A stretch of DNA of 64,000 bases, from positions 1-64,000 of the forward strand of contig NZ_LZIF01000086.1 of the NCBI RefSeq assembly GCF_001667145.1. Reading direction: 5' to 3'. The position numbers were made by a program, and so were the translations under genes. Positions 1-15,189 of the stretch are shown here, piece after piece. Every line of letters starts with the position of its first letter. The stretch's first letter is position 1. The stretch is from Mycobacterium sp. 852002-51971_SCH5477799-a. GTDB lineage: Bacteria > Actinomycetota > Actinomycetes > Mycobacteriales > Mycobacteriaceae. The notes beneath the pieces are model-generated. The model was not told the origin of the DNA. It saw only the letters and a list, made by a program, of their open reading frames with translations, and did not search any database.

Positions 1-174
1 GGGGTAGGGCGGCGGCGCCGATTCGGTCGGCGGTGGCGATTCGGGCGGCGGCGGCGCGGCGGGTGGATGCCAGGGCGCGGTCGCATCCGGCGGCTCGCCG
101 GGTCCGCCGCCGGCGGGCGAGTCGGCCTTGTCGTCGTGGCCGCTCTCGCCGAAGCCGCGCCCGGGAGCTGTCAT
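1..174 (-). CDS. Proline-rich membrane protein, N-terminal part (Rv1233c-like), cut by window edge
   Basis: The minus strand opens with an ATG at 174 and stays open for 58 codons to base 1, so only the N-terminus is present. The peptide starts MTAPGRGFGESGHDDK and becomes very rich in Pro, Ala and Ser. This resembles the start of M. tuberculosis Rv1233c, in which a disordered proline-rich head precedes two membrane helices (DUF4190-type). Its position next to the Rv1234-like gene supports the match. The membrane part lies outside the window, so function cannot be judged. It is divergent from the next gene. Confidence 0.6.
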   Translation of the reverse strand, partial: MTAPGRGFGESGHDDKADSPAGGGPGEPPDATAPWHPPAAPPPPESPPPTESAPPPYP

Positions 175-371
175 GGTGTTCAACCTAGCCCATGCGCAGG
201 TGGCGGGTGCCGCCGCGAATCGCCGACGGACACACGAAAATGCCGCGACGGTTTCGGCTCTGGCAGTGACGAAGCCGCGGCTCGTCGTGGCACCGGCGCG
301 ACATTGCACCGCAGGCGCACCAGGTTTTCGCAGGTGGCGAAAGATCGGTGGATAGGGTGGGGAGGCCTGAG

Positions 372-416
372 ATGAAACGACGGCCGACGCGGAGGACAAT
401 GAGCGGCGATGACTAA
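372..416 (+). CDS. Candidate 14-codon upstream ORF overlapping the next gene start
   Basis: An ATG at 372 follows a purine-rich GGGGAGG ribosome-binding sequence and reads MKRRPTRRTMSGDD before TAA at 414-416. A second in-frame ATG at 399 follows GGAGGAC. The ORF ends inside the first codons of the membrane protein that begins at 409. Both good Shine-Dalgarno sequences point at this ORF rather than at 409, so it may control or couple translation of the downstream gene. Short leader peptides are common in mycobacteria, but expression here is inference. Confidence 0.35.
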   Translation: MKRRPTRRTMSGDD

Positions 417-933
417 TCCTTTCCAGCCAGGGCAGGTTCCCGGCGCAACGCCTTCGGGTGCGGCGGGGCGCCGTGGGACGCCCGGACTGCCGACGCCGCC
501 GCGAGGCTGGCCGGTCGGGTCCTATCCCACCTACGCCGAGGCGCAGCGCGCCGTCGACTATCTCTCCGACCAGCAGTTCCCGGTGCAGCAGGTAACCATC
601 GTCGGCGTCGACCTGATGCAGGTGGAGCGGGTCACCGGCAGGCTGACGTGGCCCAAGGTGCTCGGCGGCGGCGTGCTGAGCGGAGCGTGGCTGGGGTTGT
701 TCATCGGGCTGGTGCTGGGTTTCTTCAGCCCGAACCCGTGGGGGGCGCTGGGCACGGGTCTGGTCGCCGGTGTCTTCTTCGGCCTGATCACTTCCGCTGT
801 CCCCTATTCGATGGCCCGTGGCACAAGGGATTTCAGCTCGACCATGCAGTTGGTAGCCGGGCGCTACGACGTGCTCTGCGATCCACAGAACGCGGAGAAG
901 GCGCGGGACCTGTTGGCGCGTTTGGCGATCTGA
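409..933 (+). CDS. Conserved two-helix membrane protein (Rv1234-like)
   Basis: This 174-residue protein has a Pro/Gly-rich head (about 1-35), then a soluble segment GSYPTYAEAQRAVDYLSDQQFP that resembles the general-stress YflT/GSP17M domain. Two glycine-rich hydrophobic segments follow (about 83-105 and 110-132). The C-terminus (about 140-174) is soluble and ends in AEKARDLLARLAI. It lies 24 bases upstream of lpqY on the same strand, so it probably heads the trehalose importer operon. Its biochemical role is unknown. The start at 409 has only a weak ribosome-binding site and overlaps a small upstream ORF. Confidence 0.85.
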   Translation: MTNPFQPGQVPGATPSGAAGRRGTPGLPTPPRGWPVGSYPTYAEAQRAVDYLSDQQFPVQQVTIVGVDLMQVERVTGRLTWPKVLGGGVLSGAWLGLFIGLVLGFFSPNPWGALGTGLVAGVFFGLITSAVPYSMARGTRDFSSTMQLVAGRYDVLCDPQNAEKARDLLARLAI

Positions 934-3309
<2,376 letters not shown>

Positions 3310-3320
<11 letters not shown>

Positions 3321-4149
3321 CGGGGCGGGCGCCCGGCGCACTGCGATCTGGGCCGTCATCGACACCCTGGTGGTGGTGTATGCGCTCCTTCCGGTCTTGT
3401 GGATCTTCAGCCTGTCATTGAAGCCGAGCTCAGCGGTCAAGGATGGCAAGCTGATTCCGTCGTCGGCCTCCCTGGACAACTATCGCGGCATCTTTCGCGG
3501 CGACTTCTTCACCTCGGCGCTGATCAACTCCATCGGGATCGGGTTGATCACCACGGTGATCGCGGTGGTACTCGGTGCGATGGCGGCGTATGCGATTGCC
3601 CGCCTTGACTTTCCTGGCAAGCGGTTGCTGGTCGGGGCCGCCTTGTTGATCAGCATGTTTCCCGCGATCTCGCTGGTGACGCCGCTGTTCAACATCGAAC
3701 GATTCATCGGCTTATTCGATACGTGGCCGGGTCTGATCCTGCCGTACATCACCTTTGCGCTGCCGCTGGCGATCTACACGCTGTCGGCCTTCTTCCGGGA
3801 GATCCCCTGGGATCTGGAGAAGGCGGCGAAGATGGACGGTGCCACGCCGGCTCAGGCATTCCGTAAGGTGATCGTGCCGCTGGCGGCACCGGGCGTGGTG
3901 ACGGCGGCGATCCTGGTCTTCATCTTCGCCTGGAACGATCTGCTGCTGGCGTTGACGCTGACGGCCACCAAAGCGGCCATCACCGCACCGGTGGCGATCG
4001 TGAACTTCAGCGGCAGTTCACAGTTCGAGGAGCCGACCGGCTCGATCGCGGCCGGCGCCGTCGTGATCACGGTCCCCATCATCGTTTTTGTTTTAATCTT
4101 TCAACGACGAATAGTCGCCGGGTTGACCTCTGGCGCGGTGAAGGGATAA
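3310..4149 (+). CDS. sugB: Trehalose ABC transporter permease SugB
   Basis: This is the second permease of the LpqY-SugABC importer, about 279 residues with six hydrophobic helices and the EAA loop [26 protein letters not shown]. It is nearly identical in layout to M. tuberculosis SugB and forms the membrane channel with SugA. The chosen ATG (3310) overlaps the sugA stop by 11 bases. GTG codons at 3301 and 3283 are in-frame alternatives, and none has a strong ribosome-binding site. It is followed after 4 bases by sugC. Confidence 0.93.
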
Positions 4150-4153
4150 CTCG

Positions 4154-5332
4154 ATGGCCGAGATTGTGCTGGACCACGTGAGCAAGAGTTACCCCGACGG
4201 CGCCACGGCGGTGCACGACCTGAACCTCACCATCGCCGACGGCGAATTCCTGATCTTGGTAGGCCCTTCCGGTTGCGGCAAGACCACTACGTTGAACATG
4301 ATCGCGGGGCTGGAGGACATCTCGTCCGGCGAGCTGCGCATCGGCGGCGAACGGGTGAACGAGAAGGCGCCCAAAGATCGCGACATCGCGATGGTTTTCC
4401 AATCTTATGCGCTGTACCCGCACATGACGGTGCGGCAGAACATCGCCTTTCCATTGACGCTGGCCAAGATGAAGAAGTCCGAGATCGCCCAGAAGGTCGA
4501 AGAGACCGCGAAAACGCTTGACCTAAGCGATCTTCTGGACCGTAAGCCATCTCAGTTGTCGGGCGGTCAGCGGCAGCGGGTGGCGATGGGCCGCGCCCTC
4601 GTGCGCCACCCCAAAGCGTTTCTGATGGACGAGCCGCTATCCAACCTGGACGCGAAATTGCGCGTCCAGATGCGCGGCGAGATCGCCAGGCTGCAGAAAA
4701 GGCTGGGCACCACGACGGTATACGTCACCCACGATCAGACCGAGGCCATGACGTTGGGCGACCGCGTGGTGGTGATGCATTCCGGTGTTGCGCAACAGAT
4801 CGGGGCACCGGACGAGCTGTACGAGCATCCGGCCAACCTGTTCGTCGCGGGCTTCATCGGTTCGCCGGCGATGAATTTCTTCCCCGCCACCTTGACGCCC
4901 GTCGGGCTCAAGCTGCCGTTCGGCGAGGTGATGCTGAGCCCGGAGGTCCAAGAGGTGATCGTCCGGCATCCGCAGCCCACAAACGTCATCGTCGGGGTCC
5001 GGCCTGAGCATCTGTCCGACGCCGGGCTGATCGACGGTTACCAGCGCATCAGGGCATTGACCTTCGAGGTGAAGGTCGACCTGGTGGAGTCGCTGGGCGC
5101 GGACAAGTACGTCTACTTCTCCACCGCGGCGTGGGCCGCGCACTCGGCCCAGTTGGACGAGCTGGCCGCCGAGTCGAATGCCCACGAAAACCAGTTCGTC
5201 GCAAGGGTTCCCGCCGAATCGAAGGCGGCCATCGGGCAACCGATCGAGTTGGCGTTCGACACCACCAAACTGGCGGTCTTCGATGCGGATTCCGGCGCCA
5301 ACCTGACCCTCGCGCCGTCGGAGACGCCGTGA
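4154..5332 (+). CDS. sugC: Trehalose ABC transporter ATPase SugC
   Basis: A 392-residue MalK-type ATPase. Visible motifs are Walker [10 protein letters not shown] (residues 36-44), the Q-loop, the signature LSGGQRQR, Walker B AFLMDEP and the switch histidine in [10 protein letters not shown]. The C-terminal third (from about 235) is the regulatory TOBE/OB region typical of sugar importers. It powers trehalose uptake through SugA/SugB. Its TGA stop is nested in the GTG start of the following SUFU-domain gene. Confidence 0.96.
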   Translation: MAEIVLDHVSKSYPDGATAVHDLNLTIADGEFLILVGPSGCGKTTTLNMIAGLEDISSGELRIGGERVNEKAPKDRDIAMVFQSYALYPHMTVRQNIAFPLTLAKMKKSEIAQKVEETAKTLDLSDLLDRKPSQLSGGQRQRVAMGRALVRHPKAFLMDEPLSNLDAKLRVQMRGEIARLQKRLGTTTVYVTHDQTEAMTLGDRVVVMHSGVAQQIGAPDELYEHPANLFVAGFIGSPAMNFFPATLTPVGLKLPFGEVMLSPEVQEVIVRHPQPTNVIVGVRPEHLSDAGLIDGYQRIRALTFEVKVDLVESLGADKYVYFSTAAWAAHSAQLDELAAESNAHENQFVARVPAESKAAIGQPIELAFDTTKLAVFDADSGANLTLAPSETP

Positions 5333-5916
5333 CGTTGGATCGGGTGCGCGCGCATCTGCGGGCTCACTTCACCGATGCCGAGCCCGATGCCGCGAGCGTG
5401 ACATTTCTGGGCACCGAGACCATCGAGGTGCTGCGTTTCCGTGAGCCAGACGCAACGGTGCATTACGTCACGCTCGGCTGCTCGCGCCACCCGATGACCG
5501 AACCGGCGCTCGACCTTGCCGATCCGTTGCGCGGCCCGCGCGCCGAAATCGTGCTGCAGTTGCGCGATCCCGGCCCGATCACCGGCATCGCGCGCAGCCT
5601 GGCGATCCTGGCGGCGGCGCCCACCGTCGACGGTGTGGTATTGGGGCCCGACGCGCTGATCGATCTCGGCTCGCCGCTGTGGGCGTCCCCGTCGTCGCGG
5701 GTGCCGTTCACCGCTGTGCTGTTGGGCCGCAGTGGGATTGACGATCTGCCACTGGACCCGCCGCGCGACCCGGTGCAGTTCCTGTCGGCGACGCCGATCA
5801 CCGCAACCGAAGCGGCGTGGGTGCGGCTCAAGGGTGCCGACGCGATGCGTCAGGCGTGGGACAACGACGGCGTCGATGTCCTGGATCCGAACCGCCCAGC
5901 CGCACAGCCGAATTGA
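5329..5916 (+). CDS. Suppressor-of-fused (SUFU) domain protein
   Basis: This 195-residue soluble protein is read from a GTG that overlaps the sugC stop (GTGA). The sequence [12 protein letters not shown]...[10 protein letters not shown]...[25 protein letters not shown] follows the bacterial SUFU-domain pattern: a central strand region and a C-terminal lvPlT.aE..... helix. The family is named after the eukaryotic Hedgehog regulator. Bacterial members have no established biochemical role and are sometimes found in immunity or toxin contexts. Coupling to sugC suggests it is co-made with the trehalose importer. No signal peptide or membrane segment is visible. Confidence 0.75.
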   Translation: MTLDRVRAHLRAHFTDAEPDAASVTFLGTETIEVLRFREPDATVHYVTLGCSRHPMTEPALDLADPLRGPRAEIVLQLRDPGPITGIARSLAILAAAPTVDGVVLGPDALIDLGSPLWASPSSRVPFTAVLLGRSGIDDLPLDPPRDPVQFLSATPITATEAAWVRLKGADAMRQAWDNDGVDVLDPNRPAAQPN

Positions 5917-5930
5917 CGCTCGCCGAAACG

Positions 5931-7031
5931 CTACAGCCAGTTGTTGCGGCGGAACTGGAAATACAACCCGACGCAGGTGACAGCCATCACGGCCATGATC
6001 GCCGGATAACCCCACGTCCAATCCAGCTCGGGCATGAAATGGAAGTTCATCCCGTAGATGGCGGCAACCATGGTGGGAACCGCCAAGATACCGGCCCAGG
6101 CCGCCATCTTGCGCATGTCGTTGTTCTGCTGCATGCCGACCCGAGCGAGCGCCGCCTGGATCAGCGAATTGAGCGTGTCGTCATAGCTGGCGATCTGGTC
6201 CGCCGCCTCGGAGTGGTGGTCGGCGACGTCGCGCAGATAGCGCCGCAGCTCTTTGGAGATCACATCCTTGTTGTCCATCTGGATGCGATGGAACGCCGCC
6301 GACAGCGGATTGACGCACCGGCGCAGTTCGACCACCTCGCGCTTGAGCAGATAGATCGGTTCGACGTCGATCTTGCTGCCCGGAGCGAACGCCAACCCCT
6401 CGATACCGTCGATGTCGGACTGCATCAGACTGCTCACCCCAAGGTAGTGGTCCACCACATGGTCGGCGACCGCGTGCATCACCGCGTAGGGGCCCAGCCG
6501 CATCTGCTCCGGGTCGCCATCCATCCGCTTACGCACGTCGGACAGTCCGCCGTGTTCGCCGTGGCGCACCGTGACCACGAAATCCCTGCCGACGAAGACC
6601 ATGATCTCGCCGGTCTCGACGATCTCGCGGGCCAGCACCACCGATTCGTGGGGCACGTAATTGACGGTCTTGAGGACCAGGAACAGGGTGTCGTCGTAGC
6701 GCTCCACCTTGGGCCGCTGATGGGCGCACACCGCGTCTTCCACGGCCAGCGGGTGCAGCCCGAAAACGTCGGCCACTTCCTGCATCTCGGACTGGTTGGG
6801 TTCGCGCAAGCCAACCCACACGAACGCGTCGTGCCCCGACGTTTCGATCTCACGCACTTTGTCCAGGGCGGCCGCGTAGCCGAGCTTGCCCGGCAACCGC
6901 TCGCCGTCGGCGTAGACGGCGCAGTCAACCAGTGTCTCCTTGGGCGGCTCGGGAGTCGGGTCCGGCTTGGGATGCGGTTCGTGCGCAAGGGGCCGAAGCG
7001 CTTCGGGCAATGCGTCAAATCCTTGGAACAC
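5931..7031 (-). CDS. corA: CorA-type magnesium/cobalt channel
   Basis: A 366-residue CorA protein: a large cytoplasmic alpha/beta and helical domain, then two C-terminal helices with the selectivity motif YGMNF between them (GMN is the family hallmark) and a final RRNNWL. It mediates Mg2+ uptake across the inner membrane. The GTG at 7031 is chosen because GGGAGGTAAAT lies immediately upstream and the N-terminus [13 protein letters not shown] then matches M. tuberculosis CorA. A longer ORF to 7097 exists. It is convergent with the SUFU gene and divergent from mdh. Confidence 0.94.
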   Translation of the reverse strand: MFQGFDALPEALRPLAHEPHPKPDPTPEPPKETLVDCAVYADGERLPGKLGYAAALDKVREIETSGHDAFVWVGLREPNQSEMQEVADVFGLHPLAVEDAVCAHQRPKVERYDDTLFLVLKTVNYVPHESVVLAREIVETGEIMVFVGRDFVVTVRHGEHGGLSDVRKRMDGDPEQMRLGPYAVMHAVADHVVDHYLGVSSLMQSDIDGIEGLAFAPGSKIDVEPIYLLKREVVELRRCVNPLSAAFHRIQMDNKDVISKELRRYLRDVADHHSEAADQIASYDDTLNSLIQAALARVGMQQNNDMRKMAAWAGILAVPTMVAAIYGMNFHFMPELDWTWGYPAIMAVMAVTCVGLYFQFRRNNWL

Positions 7032-7143
7032 ATTTACCTCCCACCGCGCGCGGGTCCGACCAGGCGGTGGTCCATGGTACGCGTTCCGGCTGTTCAAAAC
7101 GCGACGATCAGGCGTCGGGAAAGGCCTGGTAGCGGACCGGAGA

Positions 7144-7171
7144 TTGGCTGCGCAGCGCGGTGCGCTAGTTT
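7144..7171 (+). promoter_or_regulatory. Candidate mdh promoter
   Basis: TTGGCT at 7144-7149 and TAGTTT at 7166-7171 are spaced by 16 bases and could serve as -35 and -10 boxes. This would put transcription start near 7178 and leave a leader of about 44 bases with a GAGGAG ribosome-binding site. In M. tuberculosis mdh is reported to respond to the cAMP-associated regulator Cmr; I cannot identify its site here. A small dyad GACCA-5-TGGTC lies upstream at 7058-7072. Confidence 0.3.
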
Positions 7172-7221
7172 CGAGCCGAAACCCGAATCTGCACGACCTT
7201 CTTTACGAGGAGTACATCGAC

Positions 7222-8211
7222 GTGAGCGCAAGTCCCCTCAAGGTCGCCGTCACCGGCGCCGCCGGCCAGATCGGCTACAGCCTGTTGTTCCGCCTGGCGA
7301 GTGGCTCGTTGCTGGGTCCCGACCGCCCGATCGAGCTGCGCCTCCTTGAGATCGAGCCCGCCCTCAAGGCGCTGGAGGGCGTCGTGATGGAACTCGACGA
7401 CTGCGCGTTCCCGTTGCTGTCCGGCGTCCAGATCGGAGCGGACGCGAACAAGATCTTCGACGGCGTGAACCTCGCGCTGCTGGTCGGGGCGCGGCCGCGC
7501 GGCCCGGGCATGGAGCGCAGCGACCTGCTGGAGGCCAACGGCGCGATCTTCACCGCGCAGGGCAAGGCACTGAACTCCGTCGCCGCCGACGACGTCCGCA
7601 TCGGCGTGACCGGCAACCCGGCGAACACCAACGCGCTGATCGCGCTGAGCAACGCCCCCGACATCCCGAAGGAGCGGTTCTCCGCGCTGACCCGCCTGGA
7701 CCACAACCGGGCGATCTCGCAGCTGGCCAAGAAGACCGGCGCCGCGGTCACCGACATCAAGAAGGTGACCATCTGGGGCAACCATTCGGCCACCCAGTAC
7801 CCCGACATCTTCCACGCCGAGGTCGGCGGCAAGAACGCCGCCGAGGTGGTCAACGACCAGAACTGGATCGAGAACGACTTCATCCCGACGGTCGCCAAAC
7901 GCGGTGCGGCGATCATCGACGCGCGCGGCGCCTCCTCGGCCGCCTCGGCCGCCTCGGCCACCGTCGACGCCGCCCGCTCCTGGCTGCTGGGCAGCCCGGA
8001 CGGCGACTGGGTGTCGATGGCGGTTTACTCCGACGGCTCCTACGGCGTGCCCGAGGGCATCGTGTCGTCGTTCCCGGTGACCACCAAGGACGGCAACTGG
8101 TCGATCGTGCAGGGGCTCGAGATCGACGAGTTCTCCCGTGGCCGCATCGACAAGACCACCGCCGAGCTGGTCGACGAGCGCAGCGCAGTCACCGAGCTCA
8201 AGTTGATCTGA
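7222..8211 (+). CDS. mdh: Malate dehydrogenase
   Basis: A 329-residue NAD-dependent malate dehydrogenase interconverting malate and oxaloacetate in the TCA cycle. The N-terminal Rossmann motif is [17 protein letters not shown]. The active-site loop carries [14 protein letters not shown], the substrate arginine region is LTRLDHNRA, and the catalytic histidine is in [11 protein letters not shown]. The GTG at 7222 follows GAGGAG at a good distance and gives the usual family length. It is followed by a separate malic enzyme gene, so two malate-consuming enzymes are adjacent. Confidence 0.96.
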   Translation: MSASPLKVAVTGAAGQIGYSLLFRLASGSLLGPDRPIELRLLEIEPALKALEGVVMELDDCAFPLLSGVQIGADANKIFDGVNLALLVGARPRGPGMERSDLLEANGAIFTAQGKALNSVAADDVRIGVTGNPANTNALIALSNAPDIPKERFSALTRLDHNRAISQLAKKTGAAVTDIKKVTIWGNHSATQYPDIFHAEVGGKNAAEVVNDQNWIENDFIPTVAKRGAAIIDARGASSAASAASATVDAARSWLLGSPDGDWVSMAVYSDGSYGVPEGIVSSFPVTTKDGNWSIVQGLEIDEFSRGRIDKTTAELVDERSAVTELKLI

Positions 8212-8286
8212 ACAGGGGCGGGTCGGCCTGGTATGACCCACCTCACTAATTAGGGCTACTACTGGGTAGTCAGTACGCTGAAGCGC

Positions 8287-9495
8287 GTGTCCGAATTGCT
8301 TGAATCGATACAGACGCAAGCCGTGAACGGCGTGATCACCGACGCGGAGATCTTCGAGGCACATGTGGGCGGCAAGCTTTCCGTAGGTCTGAGGTCCCCG
8401 CTGGACACCCAGCGCGCACTGTCGATCGCTTACACACCTGGCGTGGCACAGGTAAGCCGTGCGATCGCCGCCGACCACGCCCAGGCTGCGCGGTACACCT
8501 GGGCGAACCGGCTGGTGGCCGTGGTCAGCGACGGCAGCGCGGTACTGGGCCTGGGCGACATCGGGCCGTCGGCGTCGCTGCCGGTGATGGAGGGCAAGTG
8601 CGCCCTGTTTCAGGCGTACGGCGGGCTGAACGCCATCCCCATCGTGCTGGACACCAAGGATCCCGACGCGATCGTGGAAACCCTGGTGCGCCTGCGCCCG
8701 ACGTTCGGCGCCGTCAACCTCGAGGACATCTCGGCGCCGCGTTGTTTCGAGATCGAGCGTCGCCTCATCGAGGCGCTGGACTGCCCGGTGATGCATGACG
8801 ACCAGCACGGCACGGCGATCGTGGTGCTGTCCGCGCTCATGGGCGCCAGCAAGGTGCTCGGTCGCGACATGGGCTCGCTGAAGGTGGTGGTGTCCGGGGC
8901 CGGTGCGGCCGGTGTCGCTTGCGCCAATCTCCTTATGGTGATGGGTGTTTCGGATATCACCGTGCTCGACTCGCGCGGAGTTCTGCACACAGGTCGCGAC
9001 GACATGAACGACGTCAAGGTGGCTCTGGCGCGGCGCACCAACCCCGCCGGCGTGACCGGCAGCCTCGCCGAAGCCATCCGGGGCGCCGACGTGTTCCTGG
9101 GATTGTCGGGGGGCGTGGTTCCCGAGGAGATGATCGCCACCATGGCGCCCGACGGGATCGTGTTCGCGCTGTCCAACCCCGATCCGGAGATCCACCCACA
9201 GATCGCGGCCAGATACGCCGCGGTGGTGGCCACCGGCCGTAGCGATTTCCCGAATCAGATCAACAATGTGCTTGCCTTCCCCGGGGTGTTCCGCGGCGCG
9301 CTGGAAGCCGGCGCCCGCCGGATCACCGAAAAGATGATGGTCGCGGCGGCCGAGGCGATCTTCTCCGTCGCCGGCGCCGACCTCGCGCTCGACCGGATCG
9401 TCCCGAGCCCGCTGGACACCCGGGTCGGGGAAGCGGTCGCCAAGGCGGTGGCACTTGCCACGGAAGCCTCAGACACTTCCGTCGCCGGGGGGTGA
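8287..9495 (+). CDS. NAD(P)-dependent malic enzyme (short bacterial form)
   Basis: This 402-residue malic enzyme decarboxylates malate oxidatively to pyruvate. Visible are the malate-binding [13 protein letters not shown], the catalytic lysine in [15 protein letters not shown], the metal ligands in [14 protein letters not shown] and MHDDQHGTA, and a Rossmann site [17 protein letters not shown]. The short length matches the prokaryotic form without a phosphotransacetylase tail. The NAD/NADP preference cannot be read from sequence. It lies where M. tuberculosis has vapBC and PE_PGRS genes, and its stop overlaps the GTG of lpqZ by 4 bases. Confidence 0.92.
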   Translation: MSELLESIQTQAVNGVITDAEIFEAHVGGKLSVGLRSPLDTQRALSIAYTPGVAQVSRAIAADHAQAARYTWANRLVAVVSDGSAVLGLGDIGPSASLPVMEGKCALFQAYGGLNAIPIVLDTKDPDAIVETLVRLRPTFGAVNLEDISAPRCFEIERRLIEALDCPVMHDDQHGTAIVVLSALMGASKVLGRDMGSLKVVVSGAGAAGVACANLLMVMGVSDITVLDSRGVLHTGRDDMNDVKVALARRTNPAGVTGSLAEAIRGADVFLGLSGGVVPEEMIATMAPDGIVFALSNPDPEIHPQIAARYAAVVATGRSDFPNQINNVLAFPGVFRGALEAGARRITEKMMVAAAEAIFSVAGADLALDRIVPSPLDTRVGEAVAKAVALATEASDTSVAGG

Positions 9496-10361
9496 GAACC
9501 GGCAGGCTGGCGGTGCCGCTGCTCGCCGCCGCACTCGCTGTTGCCGGTTGCGCACCCGCTACCGGCGACCGTCGTGCCGGTGCCGAAGTGGTGGTCGGAT
9601 CCCGCGCTGACGCCGATTCGGCACTGCTGGCCGGCGTCTACGTCGCCGCCCTGCGCTCATACGGTTTCGGTGCGCGGGCGGCGACGGCGGCCGACCCGAA
9701 ACCCCAATTGGATTCCGGCGCATTCACCGTCGTCCCCGCCTTCACCGGCCGCACGTTGCAAGCCTTGCAGCCCGGCGCGACCGCCATGTCGGACAAAGAC
9801 GTCTACCGCGCGATGATCGCGGCGCTGCCCGAGGGAGTGGTGGCGGGCGATTACACGACGGCCGCCGAAGACAAGCCCGTGTTGCTGGTCAGTCGGCCCA
9901 CGGCCAAGGCGTGGGGAGGTAGTGATGTCAGCGCGGACTTGAGCACGCTGCCCCGCCACTGCGACGGCCTCGTTGTCGGGACCGTCGCCGGGCATCAGGA
10001 ACCGTCGACGGTCGGTTCCTGCCGGCTTGCTCAGCAGCGCGAATTTCCCGATGGCGCAACAATGTTCGCCGCAATTCGGGCCGGGCAGCTGACGGCGGGA
10101 TGGACCACATCGACAGATCCGGACATTCCCGGTGACCTGGTCGCGCTGACCGACGGCAAACCCGCACTGATCCGTGCCGAGAATGTGGTGCCGCTTTATC
10201 GCCGTAACGCGCTCAGCGAGCGGCAGTTGCTGGCGATCAACGAAGTGGCCGGCGTGCTGGACACCGCGGCGCTGGTCGAGATGCGACGGCAAGTGCGTAG
10301 CGGTGCCGACCCGCAGGCGGTGGCGGGCGGCTGGCTGGCCGAGCACCCGCTCGGCCGCTGA
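9492..10361 (+). CDS. lpqZ: Lipoprotein LpqZ, osmoprotectant-binding-like
   Basis: A 289-residue exported lipoprotein: signal peptide, lipobox AVAGC (Cys20), then a periplasmic-binding-protein fold of the glycine-betaine/choline (OpuAC) type, as in VVVGSRADADSALLAGVYVAALRSYGF and FTVVPAFTGRTLQAL. No ABC permease or ATPase is nearby, so its partner is unknown and it may act alone at the cell surface. The GTG start is nested in the malic enzyme stop (GTGA), an unusual partnership. It ends 3 bases from the convergent dehydrogenase. Confidence 0.88.
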   Translation: MRTGRLAVPLLAAALAVAGCAPATGDRRAGAEVVVGSRADADSALLAGVYVAALRSYGFGARAATAADPKPQLDSGAFTVVPAFTGRTLQALQPGATAMSDKDVYRAMIAALPEGVVAGDYTTAAEDKPVLLVSRPTAKAWGGSDVSADLSTLPRHCDGLVVGTVAGHQEPSTVGSCRLAQQREFPDGATMFAAIRAGQLTAGWTTSTDPDIPGDLVALTDGKPALIRAENVVPLYRRNALSERQLLAINEVAGVLDTAALVEMRRQVRSGADPQAVAGGWLAEHPLGR

Positions 10362-10364
10362 GGC

Positions 10365-11192
10365 TCAGACTTTCGGCATCAACCGGCCCATGACCGGGCC
10401 GAAGAGCTGCTGGTAATACGGGCCCGCCACCCGCACCATCACGTCCAGGAGTTTGGCATCCGTGCCGACCAGGACCCGGGCCTTCTTCTTGCGGACCGCG
10501 TCCAGGATGATCTCGGCGGCGCGTTGCGGGCTGGTCCTGGCCAGCCGCTTGTCGAACAGCTTCGCCAGTTGCTCGGGGTCGAGCCCCTCGGCGGCCGTCG
10601 CGTTGCGCGCGATCGCGGTCTTGATGCCACCCGGGTGCACCGTGGTCACCGCCACCGGGTGGCCGGCCGCGGCCATCTCCTGGCGCAGCGCCTCGGTGAA
10701 GCCGCGCACGGCGAACTTGGCCGAGTTATAGGCCGCCTGCCCGGGCACCGAGAAGAGCCCGAACACGCTGGACACGTTGACGACGTGCCCGTCGCCGGAG
10801 GCGATCAGGTGCGGCAGGAACGCCTTGGTGCCGTTGACGACGCCCCAGAAGTCGACGTCCATCACCCGTTCGATGTCCTTGAACTGACTGACTTCGACGT
10901 CACCGGTGAACGCGATACCGGCGTTGTTGTAGATCTGGTTGACCTTGCCGAAGTGCTCCTTGACGCCGTCGGCGTAGGCCAAAAATGCCTCCCGCTCGGT
11001 CACGTCGAGGCGATCGGACTTGAACGACGCGCCGATCGCCTTGAGCTGTTCCTCGGTGTGGGCCAGGCCCTCCAGGTCGACGTCGCTGATCGCCACTTTG
11101 GCGCCCGAGCGGGCCAGCTCCACCGCCAGCGCCTGCCCGATACCTGATCCCGCGCCCGTCACCACCGCGACCTTGCCGGCGAACCCTTGCAT
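10365..11192 (-). CDS. Short-chain dehydrogenase/reductase (Rv1245c-like)
   Basis: A 275-residue classical SDR. It has the cofactor motif TGAGSGIGQA near the start, NNAG, the catalytic serine in NVSSVFGLF and the YNSAK catalytic pair. After the core there is a C-terminal extension ending MGRLMPKV. The substrate is unknown; a hydrophobic alcohol or ketone is typical for this group. The ATG at 11192 is preferred over a GTG 6 bases upstream because GGAAGG is correctly spaced only from the ATG. Confidence 0.92.
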   Translation of the reverse strand: MQGFAGKVAVVTGAGSGIGQALAVELARSGAKVAISDVDLEGLAHTEEQLKAIGASFKSDRLDVTEREAFLAYADGVKEHFGKVNQIYNNAGIAFTGDVEVSQFKDIERVMDVDFWGVVNGTKAFLPHLIASGDGHVVNVSSVFGLFSVPGQAAYNSAKFAVRGFTEALRQEMAAAGHPVAVTTVHPGGIKTAIARNATAAEGLDPEQLAKLFDKRLARTSPQRAAEIILDAVRKKKARVLVGTDAKLLDVMVRVAGPYYQQLFGPVMGRLMPKV

Positions 11193-11280
11193 GAGCACCC
11201 TTCCTTATCGGCACGTTTGCGTCGAGGCTAGCCGGTACCAGCGGTCCCCGATTCCCGCGGGGTCGCAGATCCAGCCCCGG

Positions 11281-15006
<3,726 letters not shown>

Positions 15007-15129
15007 GTCCGCAGTTCGCCTCAATCCTTCTGTTCCGCAAGCGCATTCCCGCGGCGCCTGCACCCTTGTCGGCCACGGATGGCCTGGCACCTCACACCCA
15101 TGCCGGTACCCATTGTTTCCGCCCTATAA

Positions 15130-15135
15130 AGGCTA
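15130..15135 (-). promoter_or_regulatory. Candidate kgd -10 element
   Basis: On the minus strand TAGCCT at 15135-15130 fits the mycobacterial TANNNT -10 pattern and sits in GGTTAGCCTTTATAGGG. The same octamer GTTAGCCT recurs upstream of the next gene (16006-15999). A start near 15122 would give a leader of about 115 bases before kgd. A small AAAGG-4-CCTTT dyad overlaps it at 15128-15141. Confidence 0.25.
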
Positions 15136-15189
15136 ACCTTTCGCCACCGATCCGCGAGGCTGACCGGGAGACACGAGGACGGCCCAGCG

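Noticed and set aside
7165-9195. A 676-codon open frame on the minus strand opposite mdh and the malic enzyme
   Set aside because: It is antisense to two clear enzymes, spans both of them and has a low-complexity His/Arg/Gly composition typical of GC-rich shadow frames.
15120-15145. IdeR-like iron box upstream of kgd
   Set aside because: Only the right half AGGCTAACCT matches the IdeR consensus; the left half differs at most positions.
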